Below the pieces are notes generated by a model that saw nothing but the letters and a program-made list of their open reading frames with translations, searched no databases and was not told where the DNA came from. DNA of 64,000 nucleotides, from contig VXAU01000755.1 in assembly GCA_013399695.1 (NCBI GenBank), forward strand, positions 201,092 through 265,091, given 5' to 3'. How positions within the stretch are numbered: position 1 is the first letter of the stretch; each line of letters opens with the position of its first letter. The position numbers and the translations under genes were made by a program. The DNA comes from Formicarius rufipectus (lineage: Eukaryota; Chordata; Aves; Passeriformes; Formicariidae). Positions 22,564 through 34,104 of this stretch are shown here, one piece after another.

Positions 22564-23630
22564 TAAATTATTTGTGTGGTATATTGGTGTCAAGAATTAA
22601 ATAAAACAATATTTCTTTTGAAAGGGTAATGTCATAATGAATGAAAATGCATTGATGGTATTACTTCTTGTCTGTTCATTGCCACCACGTAACATTTCTC
22701 CACTGGAAACAAGTTGTTGGAAATGAAAACTCATGCTGTTTTATCCCAAATTAATCACAATTAGTGACCATAACCTGAGAATAAAATAGCCTACCAAGGG
22801 AGGTAATCAGAAAAGTCACTATGACTGAAGACACTCGGGACATTAGTTGCAATTTGGTTGTTGAGTGACCCAGTAAAACACAAGCAGTCACACTGTCCGA
22901 CTCATGCACAGTGGCAATGCTACTGCCATTGACACAAGTTACATAGGTCTCATTTTGGATTTTTGAAATCAATATGAAATTATTTAATCTACATGTCTAT
23001 TTTAAATAAACATTGAAAATTTGCAAGTGGGTTTTAGTCCTGATATTATATCTCAGCTGAGAAAGAATGAGAAGTGGAGGTCTTGTTTTCAGCTTTCATT
23101 CCAAACTTTCAGACTACTTGATTGATCCATATCCAGACATAGAGTATTTTTACTAGTATCCAAATACCTGATAGTAAAATAGACTCCCTCACTTAGGTTA
23201 AAAATTATCTGTAAATCTAGTTCTGATGTAAATAGCTGTAGTTTAAATATCTGGAGGTAATATAAATATCATCCACTCAGGCTGTACCTCCCTGTCTGTT
23301 TGCATCCTCTGACATCACCTGAATGAACCTGAGATGCAACTGTGGAGTTGTTAACTACACCTTCTCCCCAGAGTTGAAGTCTGTCAGATTCCTTGAAGAA
23401 ATACTTCCTTGAATCTTTTCACCAGCTCTAAATGTAATAAGCAAATCCATGTAAAATTGTCAACAGAAGGTCCTGTTTTATCTCTGCATCCATAAGCCAT
23501 TCAATATTTTCCTTATATCTCCCCATTCTGTTTACCCAAAAACCACAGAAGATTGGAGAAAGTGTTCCTTTTTTTTTAATTCCTAGGTGAATGAATGATT
23601 GTCATTATTTCACATCATTCTCTCTTCTGT
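22564..23630. other. Unique sequence, no gene seen
   Basis: No recognisable gene or repeat between the SINE and the next G/T-rich tract. Confidence 0.5.
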
Positions 23631-23726
23631 TTTTTGTTGATTTTGGTTTTTGGGGTTTTTTTGGGTTTTTTGGTTTTTTTTTGTTTGTTTTTGTTTGTTT
23701 GTTTGTTTTGTTTTGTTTTGTTTTAT
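23631..23726. repeat. G/T-rich tract ending in (GTTTT)n
   Basis: GGTTTT and GGGTTTTTT blocks pass into GTTTG units and finally four GTTTT units. A plus-strand frame across it is an artefact of the bias. Confidence 0.93.
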
Positions 23727-26700
23727 TCCAGCTAAGGCTTTAACAGCATATGCATTCCTGTGTCTTTGTTATCTCTCCAGTGAGACTGTCAGCATCAGGA
23801 AATGGGTCTTTCTGTCAGGACTCAAAATAACCATGGATAATTAAACAGCTGGGGGAAATTCAAAGAAAACACACAAAGAACACATGCACAGTATCATACA
23901 TTAATATTCCATGCTTCCGTGACACTTAGAAGCAACAAATTTCAAGCTCCACCTTTCATTTATCTACTCATGAGTTTATAAGTATATGAATAGAAATATT
24001 TCCATAAAAATATATTATGACTATATTCCCCTAATTTGTCTACAAAAATCCCCTAAAATGTCTACAGTAACATAAATAAAGATGTGAAAAGATGCTTTAA
24101 TTTTCAAAAGAATTGCTGTGGTGAAGTATTTTTATAGAATCAATTCTAATGAAATTTAATTTTCATCTCTCAATTTTTGCTGCTTACTCTCCTTAACTAA
24201 ATCATAGTTTAAGCATAGCATTGATGATTTACTTTTCCAAAATGGCACAAAGTGGGGAGGAAAGGGACCTGTAAGGTTCAGCTGAACTTATAACTAGAAA
24301 TGTCACGATGGACATTTATTTTCCCAAACAGAATTTTAAGATCAACTGAAGGACAAGCAGAAAAAAATGGAACTAGGTTTTACAGACACAATAACAGATT
24401 ATATTACATGCGTGTCTGCATATATATGCATATATCATGCAAGCTTTGTTTTTTATTGATTGTTTTCTGAAGACTATCATTAAAAACTAATTTTTTTTTC
24501 CTCTAAAGGCTAATATAATGAATATAGCACATTCACTTCTGTCTGTAACTGTCAGTTGGGCTACCACATCTTGTGATTCATCTTAGAAGCAGCAAATACC
24601 TGTTAATACATGTTATTTCTTAGTATTTCATTCCCAGAGCAATACTTCCAGATTAAAGGTTTCATGCACAGAGAAAGAAAACTGACATAGCTAAACAAAA
24701 AAATCATACTCACCAATAAGTCTCCATGAGGTTGAACCATATTGTTTTTAAAAATATAAATGTGGAACAACCAACCTTGGAGAAATAACCAGAAAGTGAC
24801 AGTTGGAAGGTAATGTTTACTGATCCTTTTTCTGTCCAAGATTTGTAGGGAAGTTCTCAGCAAGTAATTTCACGTTTCTGTCTTTCCTTCTCTCTCTCGA
24901 GAGCTGTTATAATAACCCCTACTGATTCTCAGGTGTGCCAAATACATTTTTCAGACAATATTTCTATAAAGCTTATATTAAACTTATAAAGACATGGAGG
25001 CGGGGGGGGAAGAAATGAGGAATGTAGTTGATTTGTTTGTTCCTTCAAAGGAAATTAAAACATGTTTCTGTTTCTTACTCCCATCATGGCTGTCACCTAT
25101 TTCCTTACAAATCTATCTTGTGACAGGTGTGATCTCGGTAGTTAATGGTGTTGTATAGATCCCTGAATTATCTCAATGATGTTCTCAGCACCAAAGGTCC
25201 TCAGACTACATGAGAGAGCATTAGATGATCAACTGTACTTTTCCCAAAATGTATGTGGACATTTAGCAGCATAACATTCATTGGCATTAATGGGATTTGC
25301 ATGCTAAATAGCAGTGCACTGCTTCAAAAACATCTCTCACACACTCCAAAGTCATGACAATATTGGTTATGACGACGATAGAAAATAAGGTAAACAACCT
25401 TTTCTGAAGATTTATAATTTCTTGATTCGATAAAATAGTTCAGTTTTCAAGGATTCAGAACAATTTTTATGAGTTTTAAGCTACAGTCGAAAAGCACTTA
25501 TCACAAATGCAGAACAAGCAAAAGTGAAACAGAACATTGTCTTGAGGACACTTTACACAGCAAGATTTTGGGAAATATCAGGTCAAGAAAACAGAGGGTG
25601 GCATTTATATGATCTAATACCCATCCCAAAGCTGAGTTTCTCAATAAAGTCAGCAACAAAAAAACCCCACTTATTCTTCGGCTTCTTTGACCAAAATATC
25701 TAGAATCTCTATCAATACACCAAAAATGTTATTAATTATAGTTTAAAAAATAGTCTGTTTGGAGAACTTTCAATTACACACTAATGCACCAAAAATTAAA
25801 CCACTATTATTTGTAGTAACATTTCTTTTAATATGAAAAATAATAAACTATAGTTTTCATAAGCTTCTTTCAAAAGTTCCTTCGTAGGTTTTATTTCAAA
25901 GTCTAGCAAAAATCTGAAATCATGACATGTGCTCCAGCACCACAGTGCCAGTGAGCATAAATTCTTACTCTGACTGATCTAGAGAGTGCAATTCTTTTTC
26001 CACAAAGGTAAGAGCATTGTATAGTCCTCTGGAAGACAAAGGCATTTCTTGGTGTCATTGAGAAAGAAATTTTTTGAGCAGATCGTATTGTGAAAAACTG
26101 CTGTACATCAAAATACTCCCACAGTCTGCTGAAACTGTAAGACAGCTTATGATTTACAGGAGACATAAATACGGGTTGGCAATTAGGTAAGAGGCATGGC
26201 ATGTGTAATTCTTAAATTGTCGCTTAGCATCATTAAATCAGTACCAGAAACTCCAGGGGCATATTTCTATGTAAAAGGAAGGATTAAAGAAGGCAGTCCC
26301 TACTGACTATCTTCTAAGATATATGGTATATCTGTGCTTCATGATACTTACATAACCACATCTAAAAACTTTGATCAAGTCATGTCCAGGCTTTACTTAG
26401 GTTTAAGTGACTGCGAAATGCTTCTTAGAAAGCACACAGTTAATAAATTGGTATTTTTAATAATATTTGCTTATTCTTTTTTGGTGGAGTTGAATTGCAT
26501 CTTATTAACTACAGGGAGAGAAAGCTTTCACAATCTGCTTATTGTCCATCACTCACAACAGGTCTTCCTCCAGATATCATTCACAGACTTCATGTACCAC
26601 ATGGATGTTTCATGTATATAGAACTTTTATCAAAGAAAGATATCCAAAAATAGTCCTGAAGTCAATAAATACTTCTCAAGTCAAATGTAACTTGTTTATA

Positions 26701-27299
26701 ATGCAAATCTATAATGTATTTTTCCCTAGCAATGTCAAGTGAAAGACTTTTATAAAGTTGATGTCACATTTTTAGGATCAGAGAGTAGCCTAGGTCCATT
26801 ACTGCATTTTGGATATTTTTTAAACTCTGAGCAGTGAAGATGATAATCAACAAATGTATTTGGCAAAATAAATTGAAGAATGGTTTTCTGTGATAAGTAG
26901 GAAATGCTGTGTTAAATAACACTCTAATTTGAGTTAAAGGTAGCGTATGATAGTCCTTTAAAATCTTTGCAATTAATCTAGGGGTCTTCTTTTTTTATTT
27001 GATTTTCTCTCTTTGTTTACAATATTGAATTACTTCAGGAGAGATAGTTATGCATGAACAACCATTCTATGATGAATTATATACCTTAAAGTAAAGTATC
27101 TTTCATGAATAGCAACAATACAGCACAATGATTTATAGTTCTTCTCAGGGAAATAAAGGTGCAAAGATTAATGAAGGGGGTTTGAGTTCAACAAAATTTA
27201 AAATACATTTGGATGGTTCCTCCTATAAATTCAACCTCAGAAAGCTATGTGAGGTTTTTAACAGAAACAAAAGCCAATGTCAGCTACAATGATATATCT
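23727..27299. other. Unique AT-rich sequence, no gene seen
   Basis: No family-level match in any frame. A perfect 12-bp palindrome, GCATATATATGC, lies at 24418-24429. Nothing else stands out. Confidence 0.5.
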
Positions 27300-27355
27300 A
27301 AAAAAACAAACAAACAAAACCAACAAAAACAAAACAAACAACAACAACAAAAAAC
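27300..27355. repeat. (CAAA)n/(CAA)n-rich tract, with a nearby poly-A run
   Basis: CAAA units change to CAA units. A 17-A homopolymer follows at 27406-27422 after 50 bp of unique sequence. Confidence 0.92.
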
Positions 27356-27591
27356 CACCTTGTATCCAATTTCCATTTTATTCTGAGATTAGTAATAGCA
27401 ATATTAAAAAAAAAAAAAAAAATCACATGCATCCCCAAACCCACAAAAAGCTGTGTGTAATGGTGCGTTCTTCCACCCTCACGTATGGTCTCAAAAATTA
27501 GTTCTTGTCCTTTCTGCATTGTGTCCCTTGACTGTACCAGAAACTCTTGCATAGCCAAACTGACAGTAACACTGGCCACACAAGGAATTCC

Positions 27592-27937
27592 TGTTGCTTA
27601 GTCAAGCTGGGGAACAAGAGAGGGAATAATCCGTCATTGCCTGACAGCCTTGGAATACTTGCAGCTTGAGTGTAATAGAATTTTGAGAATCCCAGGGTGG
27701 AAATTTGCTGATGAGTGAAGCCAAATTCCTCTCAACCCTATAAACAACAGTCCTAAGTGAGGCTCTTTGAGCTCTCCTGGATTGCAACAAGTTGCACCAG
27801 CAGCTCCCTCTGAGTTCACTCACTCTCAGAGTGAGCAAACTCTGTCTTGCAAAGTTCAGAGCATCATCCCTGAAGGCTGATAGTGAGTCTGGGCTGGCAC
27901 CCTTCACTCTTTGTGGCTCAACCCTCACTTACTAAGA
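27592..27937. mobile_element. Candidate LTR-like or terminal-inverted-repeat element
   Basis: This 346-bp block has balanced composition, unlike its flanks. AATTCC occurs immediately before it (27586-27591) and immediately after it (27938-27943), like a 6-bp target-site duplication. Its left end (TTGCTTAGTCAAG) and the reverse complement of its right end (TCTTAGTAAGTGAG) share CTTAGT and further bases. The minus strand has a TTTATAGG TATA-like motif near 27746. No poly(A) signal or known family was recognised, and the right end lacks the terminal CA expected of an LTR. Confidence 0.35.
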
Positions 27938-28003
27938 AATTCCAAGACATTTGATGTAATTCACTGAATTGAGGAGAATTTTTAACAGGTAGGACTTTGT
28001 AAC

Positions 28004-28178
28004 TTTGTTGTTGGCTGGACTTCACAAATGAAGATTTTGGGATAAGCCTGCGCAATGGATTTTTTAGGTGAGGCACAGTGTGCACTGAGCTGGCCCCACG
28101 CCCTTTACTCCTGAAGTTCATTTTGCCACAGCCGAGCACACTCGGACAGTGACAGCGAGTTCCTCGGGATTCAAACCT
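28004..28178 (-). mobile_element. 5'-truncated RTE-tailed SINE, second copy
   Basis: On the minus strand this starts inside box B (GGTTTGAATCC, one base off the copy at 22385). It then follows the 22.3-kb SINE closely through the 'aactcgctgtcac' body, 'aggagtaaaggg', 'tgtgcctcacctaaaaaatc' and the 'atcccaaaatcttcatttg' tail to a short (CAA)n. The tRNA head upstream of box B is missing, the usual mark of incomplete target-primed reverse transcription. TAACTTTGT occurs at 28000-28008 and 28195-28203, a possible 9-bp target-site duplication, although 16 bp of unexplained sequence lie between box B and the right copy. Confidence 0.88.
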
Positions 28179-28203
28179 TTACATATATAACATATAACTT
28201 TGT

Positions 28204-29721
28204 GTCTGTGTGGGAGGGCATGTGAATTGATTTAGATACCATATAGCAAGTATGAATGTTGCTGCCTTGGATTTCTTATTAAGTTACCGTAGAGATTGTA
28301 GTAAATCCTGTTGATTTTGTAAATGTTAAATTAGTCAATAATTAAGTGACCCATCTTAAAACTCTTCCACATTAAAACTGCAAATAAACTGCTGCTCAAT
28401 CAGAAGCTGTGTACAAATTCCACCTGTGTTGATCTGATTTAAACCAATACATTAAGATCACCTTTTGGGGATATCTTGGGGAGTGGTTGTTTAGATGATT
28501 CTAACCTGATTTTCCTCTATATGTTTCATCCAAGTGAACCTTGCCATCCAGCTCTGTTAAGATGTATTTTGCAAATTTATATTAAACCTGCTGTTGCTAA
28601 TACCTTTGAAGGTAGCCTAAACACTCATTCATGGCAGATGGTAACAACATATTTTAAAGCAATACTTTCTTTTAACTAGCTTTAAGATTGTTAAACTAAA
28701 AACACATCATGAACTGCACACAGCTTCTTTGATGAACCAACATATGGACACATTCAATACATCTAGTCCATCTAATCTAAATCAAAGACTTTAATAAGAC
28801 CTCTCTAAAGTATCTCTCAAGATGACAAGCACACTAGTCCAGGCAGAGAAGCATGTCGCAGTGAACAAAAGTACAAAGGTTGGAGTGACCATAAAAAATG
28901 CTGAAAGTACCTGAGAGGGGACAAGAGAAAGGAAACTTAAAATTAAATGTTAAAAAAATATTCAGAATGGAAAATATGCCAAGTTTCACATGTAATCACA
29001 TGTTATGACTCAGTAATTTTGCTTTCAAATATCCCATCATATTTACACAATTCCACAATTGTGGAGAATTTACACAATTCTCCCAGTTCCTGGTTTTGCT
29101 TCATTTAGTTTTTGAGTCCTTTAGCTTCTCTGTGCCCAGGTCTGTGGCCCCACTGTAGAGTAAGGGTACACAAGCTATAAAGAGGCTAGCTAAAATGATC
29201 GTCTAGTACAAGTATAGCTACTTCTATATGGACACAGTTCTGCCAAGAATTTCTCTGGGATTATAAGATTCCAAGCTATGAACTAATGGTTTCTCCTGAC
29301 TATGTCAGATGATCTTGAAAGGAAAAGATCCTTCAGCTCTCATGTAAAACTCCTCCACCTCACTAACATGTTGAGAAAGAGCTTAATCTGTAGTACAGGT
29401 GCAATCTTCTGCTTTCTTATTCTTTAGTATTTTATCAAATCCATCTATAGAAACTTTACTATTTGTTTCCTTTTTGTACAATGACTAACAGATTAGGTGA
29501 GGTCTATGGGTTTTTTTCACATTTTCTTTCACACATGGCCAACAAAAATATAGAAATTATGGGAGGGGAGAAAAGAATGTATGCAAAATAGTACACCAAC
29601 AGAACAATAAAAATAGTCAAAACCATGGAACTCACCTATCAAGGACTTTAGAAATGTCATAAGTTTTCAAGTTTAAAATAAAAATGTTTTTTCTTGATGT
29701 CTAATAATTTATTTTTTTTAA
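28204..29721. other. Unique sequence with a palindrome cluster at 29041-29083
   Basis: No gene or transposon recognised. The region at 29041-29083 holds overlapping direct and inverted repeats, described as a finding. Confidence 0.5.
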
Positions 29722-30410
29722 ATCACAGAACCATAAAAGTGTTTTTATTTGAAAGGACCTATAAAGATCATGTAATCTGTGCACTTATGCCTTTCACCAG
29801 AACAAATTCCTCAAGTCCCTATCTAACCTGATTTTAGATGCTGCAAATGATGAGGCATCCACAACTTCGACGCACAACTGGTTCCGATGTCTCACCATCC
29901 TCACCATAAAAACTCAGTTGAAACCATTCCGCCTTGTCTTGTTGTCATAGATCAAGGTAAAAAAAAAAAAAAAAAGAAAAAAGTCTATGTCTTTCTTATA
30001 AGCCTTCATTATATACTGGTAGGTTGCGGTGAAGTCTTCCCATAGCCTTCTCTTCTGCAGGTTGGGCAAACCAAACTCCTTCAACCTATCTTCAAAAGGG
30101 AGTTGCTCCAGCTCTCAGATCATTTTAATAGCCTTCCTCTGGACTGACTTTTCTTGTGCTGGGGACCCCAGAGGTGAACACAGTACTCTGAGGGGATTTC
30201 ACAAGGGCAGAGTACAGGGGGAGAATCACCTCTCTCAAGCTTTTGGCTACATTTCTTTCTGGGCTGCAAGTCCACGCTATACCAATTTGTCAACTTCTGG
30301 TATCCCAAGTGTCTGCAGGGCTTCTCTCAGTCTGTTCATCCCCCCATCTGTATTGATATTGAGGGTTACCTTGACCTAAGTGCAGGACCTCCCTCTTGGT
30401 CTTGCTGGTC
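29722..30410 (-). mobile_element. CR1 LINE, 3' portion (end of ORF2 plus 3' UTR)
   Basis: The plus strand starts AATCACAGAACCATAAAAG, the reversed CR1 terminus. It continues in reversed CR1 order: 'gaaaggacctataaagatcat', 'gaggcatccacaacttc', 'ctggttccgatgtctcaccatcctcac', 'ccgccttgtctt', 'cctctggactgac', 'gtacagggggagaatcacctc', 'gtgcaggacctccctcttgg'. The copy is about 690 bp and 5'-truncated within the reverse-transcriptase end. An A run of about 17 (29959-29975) sits inside it where CR1 normally has unique sequence. Frames are broken. Confidence 0.92.
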
Positions 30411-33400
30411 CAGAGGCAGAAAGAAAGTAAAAATGCTTTCTCTTAGAATTTATAGTCTTTGAGCAAGCACAATGTCCATGGACAGTAAATTCTAAGTCAG
30501 TGCCAAAGACATCTGCATAGGTATCATCAAGGGCAAAGCATTCCAAAAATTAATAGATTAATTCTACTATAAGAATGATGTTCTTTGAAATAATTAATTA
30601 GTGCATCAGCTATAAGCAGAAAATTGTTTGTATGTGTGACTGTGTGCATGTGTGCATCTATCTATGTGTGTGCGTGAGTAGATACATCAATGCATAATTC
30701 ACCTGTATGGATATGTTTTATATGTATGTGTCTGCAAATATATGTAATCGTGTTTGTTTTCATATTGCGTAGGATGTCCTTTCTTCACTCAAGCATTAAT
30801 ATTTCATAGGTCCATATGCAGAAATCTAATTGTTTGGATGTAAGTCCTGGAACTTTGCAGCAACAGACAGCAGTGTGCCTTCCTTTTGTTTAATGGTAAT
30901 CCTTTCAGTTCTAAAGGCATAGACTTCCTCATCTGACTTTAAGGGAAGTAAAACTTCTGTTGTATTCACTACCTTTCTCAAAGTAATCCTTGCCCAAAAT
31001 CAGGAGAAGACCTGCAGATGTGTTTTAATTCTATGTGAGCTCTATGTTGGACAACTTCCAGAATGCCTGAGAAAGAACACCTTGCCTTTCAATCATTTGT
31101 GGTAGAACAATGTCCCAAATGAACTTGCCCCAGCAATGAGAAGTCACCTGTATGAAAAACATCTGAACTCTAAATAATCAAATCTTGTACAGTCCTATGG
31201 ATTTGCTTGTCTGTAAATCTTTCCCCAGATTTAGTAATATCCTAGTGGAGCAGACAGTCCCTGGAATGATGTGATGATATACTGACTGGCTTATCAGTCT
31301 GAATCTTAGCCAAGTGCCTGTTTGCTTGCATTTCACATCTTAAACATTTTATAGTGGAATGCAGTAAATTTCTTTTGGCATGTTTAAAAAAGGGCATAAT
31401 TTCTATAAGAAGGAATCAGCTCTAGGATATCTACCTCTGAGTATGGAAGCCATATGTGAATGTTGCTTCATGTGTAGTTATCTCTATCCTTTCCCAGGAG
31501 AGGAGTATTCTCAGGCTAAGCAGAGAGTGGGCAAGAGAAAATACAGGGCAGAAGCAGAGATATTAATCCCTGGAGAGACTCTTAAAAATGACAGGTCCAC
31601 AGAGATTACATCATGAGAATCAAAACTGTTCCCCATAGGTATGTGTGTGGTTAGTGGAGTGGGCAGATGCTGGGGCATAAAAATGTAGGGGAAAAAAAAA
31701 AAAAAAAAAAAAAGCATGGAGAACTGAAGAAGCCCTCAAGGAAGGACTGTCATGTGGATTCTGGCTTTTGCACATTGTAAGTTTTCTGAAGCAACACTTT
31801 GAGCATGTTTTGAAAAAAGTTGCTAGAATTTTATGTATCTGCATAATAGGAAGTTCCCTGAAGTAGGGCACTGAGAAGATACAGTGTACAGAGGGTTTTT
31901 GCACATGGGAAAAAACTTGGAAGAGAATTTTAGCATCGGATAACTACACTGGACAGCCGTGTGGCTGCATGCTCTTTTGGAAGAAGTAGATCATGTGGTT
32001 TTGTAGAGGTAGAGGAAAAATTAGGGGGAATTACCAAAGGAGGAGGAGAAAGAAGTACAAGAGCTGAAGCTTGAAATCTACAGTTTCTAAATCTGACAGA
32101 TGTAAGCCAGTAGGAGTATTAAAGAAAAAAAAACAAACATTAAATGTTGATGGAAAAGTCAGGTCTTTGTATAAGGTAGCTTTTCATGATTGAGAAAAGT
32201 TACTACTTAGAATTAAAAGAGCTTTCTTTCTTATTCTGCAGAGCTTGTTGGGATTTCAGGCTTGCTTCAAGTTACTCCATTTTGGTACTGTCTGGGTAAA
32301 TTCTGAGGCTTTTTAAATTGGTGCAATGAGGTAATTCTTGGTCATTCAGACTTTACAAATCTTCAGGAATGAACTAATCAAGTAGCAAAGACAATTGCTG
32401 ACCACGAAGTCTATTTGCTATTCTGCAATTTCTCACTTGCTCTCCTTTCCTCTCTTTTTGATCAGGAGTGCTATTGTATACTTCAAAAAATTTTCCTAAT
32501 AACTTTCTCCTTTTCCTGTAAAAAAGGTTCCCAGTGAGGTGAATTCAAGAAGATTCAGACAGTTTGTGGTCAAATATATCTGGATCAAAAGATTACTGCA
32601 GAGTAATTTTCTAAATCACAAGTTGGGTATTGCTGATGGAGAAAGAGAAAAAACAATAGAAAAATAATGGTGAAACAGTGAAACAACTGTCTTGAATATA
32701 TAAAGTATGTTGATTTGTTCAGGACTTTTATTTCTACCTGAAAATTTTGTTGTTACATTTTCAGTTTGACTCCATCAACACTTATTGCTTAAAACATCAA
32801 CTGCTTAAAAATATAACAATATAAAATTCCCACTGACATAAAATGACAGCTCTTTACCAACCTAGTGAGACTTTATCAGCAGGCAAGGTACCTCAAATTG
32901 GGCAGTGTTGGTAGCAGATGAGGAAGATTCATCAATATTAGAGTAATTTAATTTTACAGTTGTTTTTGGTGCATTTTTTGAGTGATTTTATATGTTAATG
33001 TTTGTGTGATTAAGTATGTGAAAAATGTTAGATTTAGATGTCACTTTTTTCCCAAAATTCAGGTTAAAATTGCAGATACAAAAATGAAAGAGGCATAAAT
33101 GAATGTTGCAATTGTCATTTAAGTCCTACCAGCCATTTACATCCTACCAGCACAAGGACATGCTGTGATGATTTATACATGACGTTGTAGGTCTGGTTCA
33201 TGTATATTAACCATGCACAGATTGATGGGCAAAGATTTATATGTGTTTACCCTAAAGGGAGATATGAAATCTTAAAAGTTGGATATACCTTCTTAAAAGC
33301 TAGATATTCACATTATAAAATACCATTTTCTTAACAGAGAATGACAATTTAGACTTCAGACATAACACATGCTGAGTCTTATCTATGTTAATTTAAGNTG

Positions 33401-33980
33401 ACTGCTTTGCACTACTTGAAAGCTGACCTAGTCAAAACCTTCCTGGGAATTGTTCATGAGCTACACCAAGATTGTTACCACCCTGTGAATAGCCAAGTGC
33501 AAGTAAGAAAGGGATCTAACAGGAGAAAAAGAACTGAAGACTCCTCTCAGTAACCTAAAAGATGCTACTTAGGTACTTGTTTTCAGGCATGTTGTTCAGT
33601 GCAGTAATTTCTTGCAACCTATACCATACTGCATAAAATTAGTCTTTCCCAATGAGGGGATAGCATTTGCTCTGTTCCACTCCTGTTATGTAAACGATGT
33701 CACTATTTGAAACTGTACAGAGTGATGAGATCACGTTATTTAGATTCCTGGATGAATATATCCACTAAACACCAAATTCCTTTTCTGGAAACATAACCTC
33801 TGTAGTTGTGTGTATATATGAAAAGACTCAGGTTTGAATGTGTGTACTTTTTATACTTTACTTTGTATGCACATATTGGAAACCCATAGGATGAAACGAC
33901 TCCTAGAAGGCCTTTTTAACTTACAGGTGTCTGATTTTTATATGGATATTATAAAAAAGAGCAATAAATATATCAATAAG
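30411..33980. other. Unique sequence with minor simple repeats
   Basis: A TG/TATG-rich stretch lies at about 30628-30740 and an A homopolymer of about 22 at 31690-31713. A single N sits at 33398. No gene is recognised. The A run has no AATAAA before it and no gene-like sequence upstream, so I do not call a processed retrocopy. Confidence 0.5.
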
Positions 33981-34104
33981 CAAAAGAAAAAAACCAAACC
34001 AACAAACAAAAAACCACACAAAACAAACAAACAAACAAAAACCAAAACCAAAACAAAAACAAACAAACAAAAAACCATGCAAAAACTGAACAAACAAAAC
34101 AAAT
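33981..34104. repeat. (CAAA)n-rich A/C tract
   Basis: About 120 bp of CAAA, CCAAAA and CAAAAA units with occasional ACC. The 127-codon plus-strand frame across it (Lys/Thr/Asn/Pro-rich centre) is produced by the repeat. Confidence 0.92.

Noticed and set aside
22329..22604. 91-codon frame across the SINE
   Set aside because: The SINE is a Pol III-type non-coding element; the frame is incidental.
31400..31713. Possible processed retrocopy ending in an A run of about 22
   Set aside because: No AATAAA at the expected distance, no gene-like sequence upstream and no flanking duplication found.
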